64,000 nt of DNA from Diploscapter coronatus (taxonomy: Eukaryota; Nematoda; Chromadorea; Rhabditida; Rhabditidae). Numbering within the stretch: position 1 is the first letter of the stretch; each line of letters opens with the position of its first letter. Made by a program: the position numbers and the translations under genes. Below, in pieces: positions 41,001-48,200 of the stretch. The stretch covers positions 18,437,201-18,501,200 of the forward strand of contig OZ038422.1 in the NCBI GenBank assembly GCA_964036155.1, in the 5' to 3' direction. Under the pieces are notes generated by a model. It was not told where the DNA came from, ran no database searches, and worked only from the letters and a program-made list of their open reading frames with translations.

Positions 41001-44000
41001 TTTAGGGAATATTATCTTGTTCGTAATGAATTTCAGTAAAATTTAAGCCACTGATTTGTCACAAAATTCCTTGATTTTGAATGATAGACAAGCTGGTGAC
41101 AGAGATAATTAGAAAATAATGCCTTTGGAATCAAACATGAGCATTTTCTTTCAGAAATTTCTACATAGCTTGAAGAAAGAGTAAAATTAGCACTTCAAAT
41201 GTGATTATGATATCAATAGTGTATTGGAACATCAAATTTTGAAAAAATTGAATATCTTATTTCAGAACAAAATTGGAGATGGAATGAAGCGCAATATAGA
41301 TCTCTAATGCGTATGTTTCCTTGCATTTTAGGGTGATGTTTTGATTAGTTTCTAATTTTTGTATTGGTTAATGAGCAGATGTTGGCATGTGAATCCTGTG
41401 ATAGGATTTTGCGTTGTTAAGGCTTTTTAGTTTCAAAATGAGCGGTTTTATAGATCTTCACATTCTTCTGCTTTGTACATATATTTTTCGATTGCTATTT
41501 TTCTTTGTTATTTTCCGTTACAGCTTTTCACTTTTACTATCCATCAAAGATTCTGTCTTGATCGTAGAGATTCAGAAATATTACAGCATGTGCAGCTATT
41601 GTCTGTGACTGCATGGCTTGGAGAACTAATAATAATTGCGCGCTGAGGATATTCATCTAATCGATACTTGCGGCTATCATTTGGTGTCTGGCACATCTTC
41701 TCCTCCATTCACTCAATCTGGCTCTAAAAGTTCACTTGGATGTGAGGCAGACAGCTGCGCTCGGCATCCAGTGCATTCCGAGATTGATGTAAAGCCATTG
41801 ATTGGGAGACAGATTTAGAGGCAGAGCCCTGAGATAAAGGAGATATAGAGGATAAGGGTATAAATCGAGAGGAGAATCGATTGGTCGAAAGAGATCAGAG
41901 GAGAGAGGAGAAGCTGCAAATTGGAGGAAAGGCTGACGTGGCAAAGAGGGCACAATTACACATGCCATTATGCGAGAAGAGCATAGCTAACAGAACGCAT
42001 TAGGTCTGCAGATCGGGATTGAAAGGGAGTGACAGAAAGAGCGATCCAGTGACATTCGACATTCGACCTGCCTGCACAGATCAAGCACAAGCACGCGCAA
42101 AACATCACTGCTCCCCTGGAAATAGACCTGAAGGGAGCAGAAGAGAGGATATGTGAAACTGAAACAAAAACTGAGCATGTCATGAGAGAAGAGAAGAGGA
42201 CAGTGTAATGAGGAATGAGCACAGGAACAACGGCACAAAATGAATAGCGCATAGTAAACTGATACATTGACTATTTTCGAAAAAAAAAAACGAATCAATA
42301 AATAATGCATAATTATGAAATAGACTTCAAATATAGACTCACCATAGATCCCTTTTCACCAACGCAAAAACAGCCTCGGTTGGAGCAGTCGCGACATGTT
42401 GCTTGCTAAAATTCTATTGTTGAGGAAAATATCGAATTACAGAACGTTATTGATCTGTTGTTTCAGATATATTTTGATGGTTATAAAAGATATCTATTGT
42501 ACTTTGAATTGGTCAATATTTATATTATAGGTTGTGCATAGTTGAAGTAGGCATGAGCAAGAAATCATTTAGAAACAGAATGTGCATAGAGTCACACTCA
42601 TGATAATTTGAAGACTTCTTCAAAGAGCTCCGCCTTTGATAATAAGACCTTCTACACTAGTTACTCTTACCCTTTTGCAGAAGTTGCCCTCTTTTTTCTC
42701 TTCCTTATATTATTTTTTCAGAAAAAATAATCATACAAATTTTCAAACAAGTTCAAAATGAATCTAAACGCACGGAACTCCAGGAATTTCAGATTTTCTA
42801 AATCAGAATTTGAAGTCCGAAATTTCTTACTGTATTTCAGTTGAGTTCTAATTGATTTAGCAATTTTATGCTGTCAACTGATAGTATTCAAATGTCAAAG
42901 GCCAAATGCATGATTGATCGCAGCTTGTTTACCACGCATAATCATAAGATCCGAGATTTTTCTAAGTTATTCAAGCTTGAGAGTATTTGAATTTTCTAAC
43001 GACTAAAATATTAACGGATGCTAAAATCAATATGCTCTGATTGTTTTTTGCTTCACTTGCCACTTTTAGAATACTAAAAACAAGGGATAAGATATGAGAG
43101 TAGAGACTAGGCAGTGTAAAATCGAAGGCTAAATACTTGATTTCAGATAAAAACTCATATCGACATTGAGTGCTTTTACTGGAAGTCAATATGATTTCAT
43201 ATCGAATTTTAGCAGCAGCCAACATTTTTATTTTTGAATATGAGATTGTCAAATGCTCAAGTTGATCTTCAGATTGTTCGCTGACTCAAAAGCTGTTATT
43301 TCCATTTTTTTACATTTAAAAATCAAAGTTTCGGTATTTTTCTGAAGATTCTATTTCTAATGTCGGTTTCGAAATTTCCCTAAGTTTAAGAAAATATACC
43401 CTGTCTTTTACAAATAAAACTGGTACGGTCATTCTGTTTGTCCTACAGTATTCGAACAATTTTCCCTTTCCCTTACTTTTTCTGTCTCTCTTCCATCTCT
43501 CCGCTTTGCTCCAAACCAATGGGAGATTTCGTAAAAATAAACAATTCTTTGTGAAATGCTCTGCCTGATCTTTTCAAAGTACAATAGATCAATTATTTTC
43601 TGCAACAAAATTGAGCGACGAATATTGAAGTGAACTCAGCAATTTAGAAATGACGTAATGATGTGAGCTCATAAAGTTGGAGCGAAGTGGGTGAAAGATG
43701 AAAATTTCCCGTCATTGCGTCAAATCCAAGCTTTGTTAATGAACTCTTCTTACCGAATCAATCGACTGCAAAATACTTAGAAGGAATAAAAATGTCGGCA
43801 GAAGAGGCCTGAATATAAAATCCGTCATTGACTAGGGAATTCAAATGAAGCTATCGATTCATCAACTTTGATTGTTTTGAAGGACTCTTTCCAGAAACTG
43901 CCGTACAATTACACGAATGCGAAATATGTCGAACATCTGTCTCTAACTTCTTCGAACACTTTGCACACTCATTTCATAATTCATTGGAATAAATCGATGA

Positions 44001-44603
44001 AAACGTTGATTGATTTTCTATAGTTATCATGAAAGAATTCAGGTGATTGACACTTGTTATGCTTTTCTGTCAAGCTCTGACAACTAACTCAAAAAATCAA
44101 TCATATTACGGAAAGAAGTTTGATACGAAAAAGTTCTAGCGCATCATATTTCACTCGCTTTCTGATCTCCGAAATATTGCGAACGTTTTATGCTAACGAT
44201 TTTTTTGTCTTCGTAAAGCCCTAGATACAAAACAAAGCTGATTTTCATCAACATTCGCTCTTAAAATTAGCATACATCGATTTTATTGAAGCGCGTATCA
44301 CTCATCTTTTCTGGATAAACAGTTGATATAAAAATTTTCTCAATTTAACGGTAGATTCCAAATTTCAAATGCCGAAATATTTTACTAAAAATCGCAGAAA
44401 ATTATAGTAAAAGTACAAGCTTCTGGAGAAAAACCAAGTCGATAGATTGGAATACGGTAATCCCAGCTATAATAATGATGATGAGCTTACCATATAGGTG
44501 GCACTCTGAGCCGCATGTTGCCTGCTTTTGTGGCTACTGGCTGCAGGCTGCCTGTGCAAGGTGGAAGCCAAAGGCAAAGACAAAGCGATGAAGGCAAAGG
44601 GAT
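15077..44603 (-). CDS. let-2: Type IV collagen alpha-2 chain (LET-2-like), about 91 exons
   Basis: Basement-membrane network collagen. Minus strand, N- to C-terminus: candidate signal exon 44491-44603; Cys-rich N-terminal exon 42343-42405 ([16 protein letters not shown]); about 80 Gly-X-Y exons between 40112 and 17353; NC1 domain 17021-15077; TAA at 15079-15077. Coding exons sum to about 1,447 codons with phase kept at every junction. NC1 wording ([55 protein letters not shown]) fits alpha-2 better than alpha-1. Exon detail is given in the sub-features. Odd points: very many tiny exons (8-108 nt in the helix), seven hairpin introns, about fourteen introns with non-GT-AG boundaries, an apparent mutually exclusive exon pair at 36617-36989, and two genes nested in intron 22514-27679. 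The chain looks shorter than C. elegans LET-2 (roughly 1,760 aa as I recall), so exons may be missed. The 5' end is uncertain. Confidence 0.93.
17389..17537 (-). other. Candidate AT-AA intron 1
   Basis: Transcript strand: exon ...CTTGCCAG, then ATAAGTTTAC...CTGTTTTAA, then exon GATTCCCCGG. This keeps Gly. Canonical reading: donor AA|GTTT with acceptor TTAAG|A, giving Asp-Lys in place of Gly. Confidence 0.5.
19047..19165 (-). repeat. Hairpin intron 1 (introner-like)
   Basis: GT-AG intron beginning GTCTGATATTCATAAATG. Perfect 16-base arms (attcataaatgatttt at 19057-19072 and its complement at 19143-19158) lie about 8-10 bases inside the splice sites. Confidence 0.75.
19562..19715 (-). other. 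Candidate GT-AT intron 1
   Basis: Donor GTAGGATTT after CCACAAG. The exon must begin GACCCCCC for the Gly-X-Y frame, leaving TTTCAT as the intron end. No AG that keeps the frame is nearby. Alternative: the 36-nt exon 19526-19561 is skipped. Confidence 0.45.
22304..22477 (-). other. Candidate AT-AA intron 2
   Basis: CCAG, then ATAAGTTTTAG...GAATTTTAA, then GACTCCCTGG. Gly is kept only with AT-AA ends; canonical ends would give Asp-Lys instead. Confidence 0.5.
23673..23679 (+). promoter_or_regulatory. TATA box of nested gene A
   Basis: TATATAA (then G) 81 bases before the ATG at 23754. The same TATATAAG octamer lies in front of nested gene B. Confidence 0.6.
23754..24116 (+). CDS. Nested gene A: small secreted Tyr/Lys-rich protein
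   Basis: Exons 23754-23828, 23882-23989 and 24036-24116, 87 aa, GT-AG introns, all phase 0. Exon 1 is a clean signal peptide ([20 protein letters not shown] then ASYYH). The mature part is almost only Tyr, Lys, Ser, Gly and Asp in repeats such as [26 protein letters not shown] and KKDYYSYY. No cysteine, dibasic-amide processing site or known domain is seen. Such composition suits a secreted structural or cross-linkable protein (for example a dityrosine-forming cuticle or eggshell component) or a small peptide family; this is inference. It lies antisense in a collagen intron with its own TATA box and poly(A) signal (24186-24191). Confidence 0.8.
24186..24191 (+). promoter_or_regulatory. AATAAA poly(A) signal of nested gene A
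   Basis: AATAAA 70 bases after the stop at 24116. Confidence 0.6.
24339..24913. mobile_element. Non-autonomous Tc1/mariner-like element
   Basis: Left end (TA)CAGTGGCGAGCAAAAGC; right end, read inward on the other strand, CAGTGACGAGCAAAAG, continuing to gatgcaaa on both sides. Terminal repeats are about 25 bases. A TA flanks the left end; the right flank reads CA then TA. About 575 bases with no transposase frame, so a deletion derivative or MITE. Confidence 0.65.
26311..26318 (+). promoter_or_regulatory. TATA box of nested gene B
   Basis: TATATAAG 60 bases before the ATG at 26371, the same octamer as in nested gene A. Confidence 0.6.
26371..26809 (+). CDS. Nested gene B: small secreted peptide, likely paralogue of gene A
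   Basis: Exons 26371-26457 and 26717-26809, 59 aa. Exon 1 encodes a signal peptide ([20 protein letters not shown] then SVDAQKYYF) and ends in a phase-0 intron right after a Tyr-Tyr-aromatic/His triplet, as in gene A (SYYH). Exon 2 begins Lys-Glu-Tyr and ends [10 protein letters not shown]. Shared start (M-x-K-hydrophobic), intron position and phase, TATATAAG box and closeness suggest tandem duplication and divergence. No known domain. Poly(A) signal at 26843-26848. An alternative last exon may exist at 26624-26680. Confidence 0.75.
26624..26680 (+). other. Possible alternative terminal exon of nested gene B
   Basis: After TTTTTCAAG, an in-frame 18-codon exon begins Lys-Glu (AAGGAAAAC), like the main exon 2 (AAGGAATAT), and ends TAA. 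It would give a different acidic tail ([18 protein letters not shown]). No transcript evidence is available here. Confidence 0.3.
26843..26848 (+). promoter_or_regulatory. AATAAA poly(A) signal of nested gene B
   Basis: AATAAA 34 bases after the stop at 26809. Confidence 0.55.
27752..28094 (-). other. Candidate AT-AA intron 4
   Basis: CCAG, then ATAAGTTTTG...ATGATTCAATTTTAA, then GAGTGCCAGG. A solo Tc1-like terminal sequence (tgctcgccactg, ending at 28020 before TA) lies inside. Confidence 0.5.
28900..28973 (-). other. Candidate AT-AG intron
   Basis: CCAG, then ATAAGTTTAAC...CAATTTTAG, then GCCTGAAAGG. The canonical GTTT donor four bases in would shift the frame here. So either AT-AG is used or the 27-nt exon 28974-29000 is skipped. 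Confidence 0.45.
29411..29581 (-). other. Candidate AT-AA intron 5
   Basis: CCAG, then ATAAGTTTTC...GTATTGTTTTAA, then GACAAGATGG. Confidence 0.5.
29724..29830 (-). repeat. Hairpin intron 2 (introner-like)
   Basis: GT-AG intron beginning GTTCGATATTCATTC and ending ATATACTTGCAG. Arms of about 31 bases (29733-29763 with 29793-29824), about 28 of 31 pairing. Confidence 0.72.
30045..30165 (-). other. Candidate AT-AA intron 6 (ATATGT donor)
   Basis: CCAG, then ATATGTTTTA...CGTTTTATTTTAA, then GAATCGACGG. The only member of the group with ATATGT instead of ATAAGT. Confidence 0.45.
30486..30842 (-). other. Candidate GT-AT intron 2
   Basis: Donor GTAGATTTT after GATCGAG; intron end AATTTCAT before GACTTCCCGG. 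An in-exon AG at GGAG|TTCC would keep the frame but lose three codons and break the Gly repeat. Confidence 0.4.
31058..31550 (-). other. Candidate AT-AA intron 7
   Basis: CCAG, then ATAAGTTTTT...ATGATTCTGTTTTAA, then GCCAGAAGGG. The following base pair is GC rather than GA, still restoring Gly (GGC). Confidence 0.5.
31569..31683 (-). repeat. Hairpin intron 3 (introner-like)
   Basis: GT-AG intron beginning GTCTCGAATTCATAAATG. Outer arms pair around cataaatgatttta, and the inner part (aaatttaaatttgcag with ctgcagatttaaattt) pairs as well, so nearly the whole intron folds as one stem. Confidence 0.75.
32100..32217. repeat. Hairpin element related to 39535-39662
   Basis: Arms share gtcggaa/ttccgac with neighbouring bases. 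The interior cactatttctccttactcc...tatccct closely resembles the interior of the element at 39535-39662, so these are two diverged copies of one small family. Confidence 0.4.
32690..32768 (-). repeat. Hairpin intron 4 (introner-like), shortest
   Basis: 79-base GT-AG intron beginning GTTCGACTTTCATAGACG. Arms of about 30 bases (ttcatagatggtttaaaccc and its near complement) leave almost no loop. Confidence 0.75.
34376..34596 (-). other. Candidate AT-AA intron 8
   Basis: CCAG, then ATAAGTTTTT...GAAATCTATTTTAA, then GACCCCCAGG. Confidence 0.5.
34633..34761 (-). other. Candidate GT-AT intron 3
   Basis: Donor GTTAGCATT after CCACCAG; intron end TAATTTCAT before GACCCCCCGG. The exon 34597-34632 has no usable AG at its start and carries an AT donor at its other end, so it may instead be skipped without changing frame. 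Confidence 0.4.
34802..34942 (-). repeat. Hairpin intron 5 (introner-like)
   Basis: GT-AG intron beginning GTCCGATATTCATAATCG. Partial stem: cata(g/a)tcga ends pair, and aaatttaaatttgtgg pairs with ccacaaatttaa-like sequence inside. Less perfect than the others. Confidence 0.6.
35534..35695 (-). other. Candidate AT-AC intron
   Basis: CCAG, then ATGAGTCTT...AAATTTTTAC, then GACAGCCCGG. The neighbouring phases do not allow the 55-nt upstream exon to be skipped, and no canonical pair I can find keeps the frame. This is the best-supported single non-GT-AG intron of the set. The donor does not match the U12 type (ATATCCTT). Confidence 0.55.
35902..36106. repeat. Large palindromic MITE-like element
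   Basis: Arms of about 85 bases: the left arm starts gattatttgatgaaattg and includes tgatcatttcgcagatgcac; the right arm includes gtgcatcagcgaaatgatca and ends caatttcatcaaatagtc. The loop is about 30 bases. No coding capacity. In collagen intron 35751-36616. Confidence 0.75.
36148..36333. repeat. Possible short element with GATTTG...ACGTAATG ends, copy 1
   Basis: Left end gatttggaagagacgtaatg; right end, reverse-complemented, ggatttgacgtaatgg. A similar end pair lies at 43635-43727. Weak, but the two places resemble each other. Confidence 0.3.
36617..36989 (-). other. let-2: Tandem-duplicated, probably mutually exclusive collagen exons
   Basis: Version 1 is exon 36882-36989 (36 codons, phase 0 to 0). 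Version 2 is exons 36764-36846 plus 36617-36644 (37 codons, phase 0 to 0). Both begin G(D/E)xGPxGxPGxPGP, carry a non-collagenous break and end [13 protein letters not shown] / [13 protein letters not shown]. The gap between the versions is only 35 bases, shorter than any other intron in the window, so both are unlikely to be joined in one mRNA. C. elegans and Ascaris let-2-type genes are known to switch such an exon pair in development. Version 2 alone is interrupted by a hairpin intron. Confidence 0.75.
36645..36763 (-). repeat. Hairpin intron 6 (introner-like), inside one of two duplicated exons
   Basis: GT-AG intron beginning GTCTGAACTTATTCATAAAC, ending ATGATTACAG. Arms tattcataaactagatgact and its complement (about 22 of 26 pairing). 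It splits an AGA codon (AG|A) that is intact in the paralogous exon. Confidence 0.75.
37915..37922 (-). other. let-2: 8-nt micro-exon of the collagen gene
   Basis: TTTTCAG|GGCCCGAG|GTTGGT. The preceding exon ends in phase 0 (GGATTCCCT) and the next begins with the single base A. The eight bases GGC CCG AG supply Gly-Pro-Arg and restore frame and Gly-X-Y; direct joining would shift the frame. Confidence 0.65.
38131..38195 (-). other. Candidate AT-AA intron 9
   Basis: CCAG, then ATAAGTTTTT...ATGATTCTATTTTCAA, then GACCCCCTGG. Only 65 bases, the shortest of the group. Confidence 0.5.
39321..39330 (-). other. let-2: 10-nt micro-exon of the collagen gene
   Basis: GATTGCAG|GAGCCCCTGG|GTAAGT. It supplies (G)GA GCC CCT GG(C), completing Gly at both sides. 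The intron before it in the transcript (39331-39454) is a hairpin intron, which may have created this tiny exon. Confidence 0.65.
39331..39454 (-). repeat. Hairpin intron 7 (introner-like)
   Basis: GT-AG intron beginning GTTTGGACTTTGATAGTCG, ending ATGGATTGCAG. Long imperfect arms (atagtcgttttaaatcag... with ...cttaaatcgactat; gttaattct pairs with agaattaac). Confidence 0.65.
39535..39662. repeat. Hairpin element related to 32100-32217
   Basis: Arms aactcgtaaatgtcgtgatg (39535-39554) and catcacaacatttacgaatt (39643-39662), 18 of 20 pairing. Interior cactatttcgccttact...tatccct is shared with 32100-32217. In a collagen intron. Confidence 0.6.
40113..42342 (-). other. Long 5' intron of the collagen gene
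   Basis: 2.2 kb, GT-AG, no further Gly-X-Y exon seen. The + strand is purine-rich at 41810-42240 (pyrimidine-rich on the transcribed strand), explaining several low-complexity open frames. Could hold intronic regulatory sequence. Confidence 0.5.
42343..42405 (-). other. let-2: Collagen N-terminal Cys-rich (7S-type) exon
   Basis: 21 codons, [19 protein letters not shown] then SM, phase 0 at both ends. Four clustered cysteines directly before the helix are typical of the 7S region, where four molecules cross-link through N-terminal disulphides. Confidence 0.85.
42658..42693. repeat. Solo arm of the repeat seen at 10702-10810
   Basis: ctagttactcttacccttttg... matches the arm gcattagttactcttacccttttg. 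The opposite arm is not found nearby. Confidence 0.5.
43635..43727. repeat. Possible short element with ACGTAATG-type ends, copy 2
   Basis: gaaatgacgtaatgatg at the left and gtcattgcgtcaaatccaag at the right, inverted relative to one another and alike to the ends of 36148-36333. Confidence 0.3.
44491..44603 (-). other. let-2: Candidate first coding exon of the collagen gene
   Basis: Open frame ending ...[15 protein letters not shown] in phase 0, matching the next exon's phase. It includes a hydrophobic stretch [14 protein letters not shown] that could be a signal-peptide core. An acceptor ATTTTCAG lies at its upstream edge, so the ATG should be in a further small exon, or the frame extends to an in-frame ATG at 44796. 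Not resolved. Confidence 0.45.
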
Positions 44604-45250
44604 CTGAAAATCTGGAGGCGGGACTCACAGCAAATGTGAAGCTTAGACAGAAAGACAGAGAATGAGAGGGGAGGGGAAGAATAAGAAATGGCACAGAAGC
44701 ACAGGGGGAACAGCTCTCTGCAAAGAGGAGAGGAGAGGAAGGGAAGGTGTAAAGCCAATCCCAATCCCAGCAGAGCCAAGCAGCCAAGAGGCACAACCAA
44801 ACGGACTCAATGATAAATTTCCCATCAATTCAGTCTATCGGGCCATTCAATCGACCCTCTCGACACATAAATATAACCACTCCCATCACATACTTACACA
44901 TCGATTTATTGAACTCCAACCCGCATAATTGACAACAAAAGAGAAACAAATCGAAAAATGATTCCGGCAATTTGAACTGTTTGTAAAGTTAAAAAAATTA
45001 CTTATTCATAAATAACTTCGATGTAGTAAACTGAAAATTACTTCGCCTTACTAATTATGAAATATCGTAAAATAAAATTCGATCTAAAGTGAAGATCAGC
45101 TTTAGAGATAGTTTCGAATCTAACACACAACATACAGGAACAATTTCGCTATTTCCCCTAGTTGTGTTTAGTTCATTTTCTATCTAGTCATTTCGGATAT
45201 TTCAAATTGTCAGAATTCAGATAAATTTAAATAAATATAAAATGACACAT
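44604..45250. other. Upstream region of collagen / 3' side of RBMX2
   Basis: Purine-rich on the + strand at 44630-44790 (pyrimidine-rich on the collagen coding strand), then AT-rich. Should contain the collagen promoter and the RBMX2 3' UTR. No other gene recognised. Confidence 0.45.
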
Positions 45251-48200
45251 TTAGTTGTTCTTCTGGTATCGATTGGATACGTAGTGCTGCTCCGGTCCCC
45301 AGGCCTCTGTGGACTCGCCTCTGGCAGCCTTCTCCGCCTTTTCCCTTTCTCGAATGACTTTCCAAATCTCGATGTCGCGCCAATCCGCCTAAAATATTTT
45401 CTTTTATAGTTTTTAAAGATATTACTCGTGTCAAAAGGTAAGGAGGAAAGATCGATGTTGGAACTCGACTTGATTAATGACAAGGTGAATTGGAGGGGAC
45501 AGGGATGCACATCGATAACGTCTCTTCGAAAGAATGGGGATTTTACGAAATAAAAGAGGGATAGGAATTATGGAACAATACAATTTTAATCATTGAAAAT
45601 GATCTTTTTTCCTTCAAAAACAGGCTTGTTTTCTCGACATAGATCATTTTTGTTAAAAGTTAGTTTTAAAAATAAGTGTTCGTATCCATGGGATGGAGAT
45701 TTCGAAAGTTTGGAATCGGATTTGCACCCTTATCAAAATTGAGGGTACGTTTTTCATCTCAAAAGATGGGTGTTATGAATTCGTTGAGCCTCGTTTAGAT
45801 TACTGCTAGGGAATAATTTTCTCTGATTAATTTTTTAAAATTTTTTATTATAGTCTGATATTGATTACCTTTTCGAAGTCGGGTCTCGGATTGTGAGTAG
45901 GCTCCTCTTTTTCCTCCTTCTTTTTCCCGAAGTCGAAATGCGAATTGACCCCGTAGAAGTCTTCGTCCTGAATTTCACAATTTCGTACAACTATTCCAGT
46001 GATTTTTTCGTGATATTTTTCTTTGTTTCCAGGTTCAATAGTTCGTCAGGTTGGAACACATTATGAAGGAAGATGGAGAGAGAAGAAAGGGGAGAGAAGC
46101 AGACAGCTGGCAGAGGAAGGACTCGCAAATGGAACGAGGACGAGGCAAGATCGGCGCTCTCTTTGACTCTCTAACTTTGACACCTCTCATCATTTATCAT
46201 TTTTGCTGCACTCAAAAAATGCAACACTTTTTGCTCGAGCTTCTCGCCTTTCACAGATCGCCGATGCAATTAATGAACCTAGTTTAATCTTAATCGCGAT
46301 CCATCCAACATCTTGCAATAACAAGAAGGTTGGATCGGGGAGATCAAAAGGGCCGTGATGAATGGCTGAAGCACGCCGTTATGTGAACATTTTCAAGAGG
46401 AAAATCGATTTTTCAAGATTTGGAAAAACGAACAAGAGACTAGGTCTTTTTGCAACTAGTGATATGAAAATGCAACTCAAAACTTAGTAGATACCGTACG
46501 AGATAATACAGTGACAGTCACAAGTTTGGAGCAATTATGATTATGGATTCAGCCTTATGGGCACGATATAAACGTGGACCATTTTGAATTTCTACCAAAT
46601 TTCATTCAAATTGGCTCAGATGTCTGAAAATATCAGGCTCTATTCATGGTCATAATTGTTTCAAACTTTTGTTCGCTGCTACATAACATTTTCGTCTTAT
46701 CAATTGTTAGTTCGGAACTTTTCACATTTAAAAATCAAGGTTAAAATACGGAAATGCATACGTTGAGAATGGTGTCGATCATCTTGGCCTGGTCTTTCCA
46801 GTCTCCCTCTGGGTCCGTCTGTGCCTTCTTCAGCAGTTTCTTATGTTTCTTCTTCAATTTCTTCATCTCCTTCTTCTTTTTCTTCTCTTCCTTTTTGATT
46901 TTCTTGGCTTGCTTCACGAATTCGAGATCGTCACCCTGAAATTTCACGATTCAATGAAGACATAAATAAAACGGTAAAAGTATTACCTTGAGACGAACTA
47001 GATCGGAACTCTTCATCGACTGTTTTGGAGCTTCTAAAAATGGTAAAATTAGTGAAGACCACACAGCTTTAAGATTTGAATAAGGTCTGGATGAGACAAT
47101 TTATTTCATGATCATTGTTTAGCGCTAAAATATTTGCAATTCAACAAATCTAGTCATTTAGAACTACATTTGAATGAAGTGATGAGGTTATAAATGTAAT
47201 TAAATGTCAACCTTCAACAACCCTGCGAATAGGTTTGGGAGACACAGCCCTCTTCCCACAGTCGCTTTGTCTCCTCATCTGCGTCCTCTCGATATTTCGG
47301 CACTTTGTATTCCGCGACGTGGTCGACACGAAGCATGCGACCTTTCAGCTGAAAATTAAATTATAGCTTAAAAATTGATAGTAAGTTTAAATACTTTACC
47401 GAATTATCAGAAATAAAAAATGGTCTAAAATCATAGAAAACAGGTGCTATTTTGATCGATTTCACAACGCTTCTATCTATGATTATTTCAAGACTTTACG
47501 CGCGATATTAGTGTCATGAAGTACACCTATGATAAAAGTGCTTGTAAATTTCAATTTGTAAATTCGAAGCCAAAATTTCAAATGTATTTGTACGCAATAA
47601 TTAGCTTTTGAATTATAAAAATTCCAACTCACGGTGATTCCATTGAAATTGTCGACAGCGAGAACGGTACTTCTCTGGTCCTGATAGCAGAGGAAGCAGA
47701 AGCCCTTAGATTTGCCTGTTTTCCTGTCGCGAATCAGGTTGATGTTCATTACTTCCCCATACCTGAAAATTCATTTTTTTGTATGTTTAAACTAATTTTC
47801 TGATTCATTCATTCAAACTTCAAAGTTCAATTCTTCATTCGTTTCGCATTCCCCTTCCACTTCTACTTCGTTCTAAAAATCTCCCTCTCTCAATATGTGT
47901 GTGGCGCTGTTTATGTTGTGTCTTCAATTTGGCTTCCTCAAATTGAGCTGCCCGGCCACATTTCGTCGATTCGCCTGCAGCATAGTTTACAGAAAATAAA
48001 CATTCTCGGTCTATGGCTCAATGGTCTGTCTCATCCCTCATTCGCACTTCTAATTGTCCTGCACATTTTAAGATGCGTCAATACAAAGGGAAGAGAAAAC
48101 TAATCGCCTCAGGCTAAAAGGTTAAATCAAAGGGACTTTTATTTTAAATATGACAGAATTGAGTCCGGAAAAGATGTTAAATTTGCGCGCGCCAATTTTC

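Larger units (their letters stand above)
42406..44490 (-). other. First long intron of the collagen gene
   Basis: 2.1 kb, GTAAGC...AATTTTAG. Contains one arm of the 10702-type repeat (42658-42693) and a weak second copy of the 36148-type element (43635-43727). No exon recognised. Confidence 0.45.

Noticed and set aside
41732..42310. Minus-strand frames of 78-107 codons in a collagen intron
   Set aside because: Low-complexity products of a purine-rich tract; no Gly-X-Y, no homologue recognised.
44467..44796. 109-codon frame as one large first collagen exon starting at 44796
   Set aside because: Most of it is low-complexity Ser/Pro/Leu from a pyrimidine tract; only the part after the ATTTTCAG acceptor (44491-44603) is kept, as uncertain.
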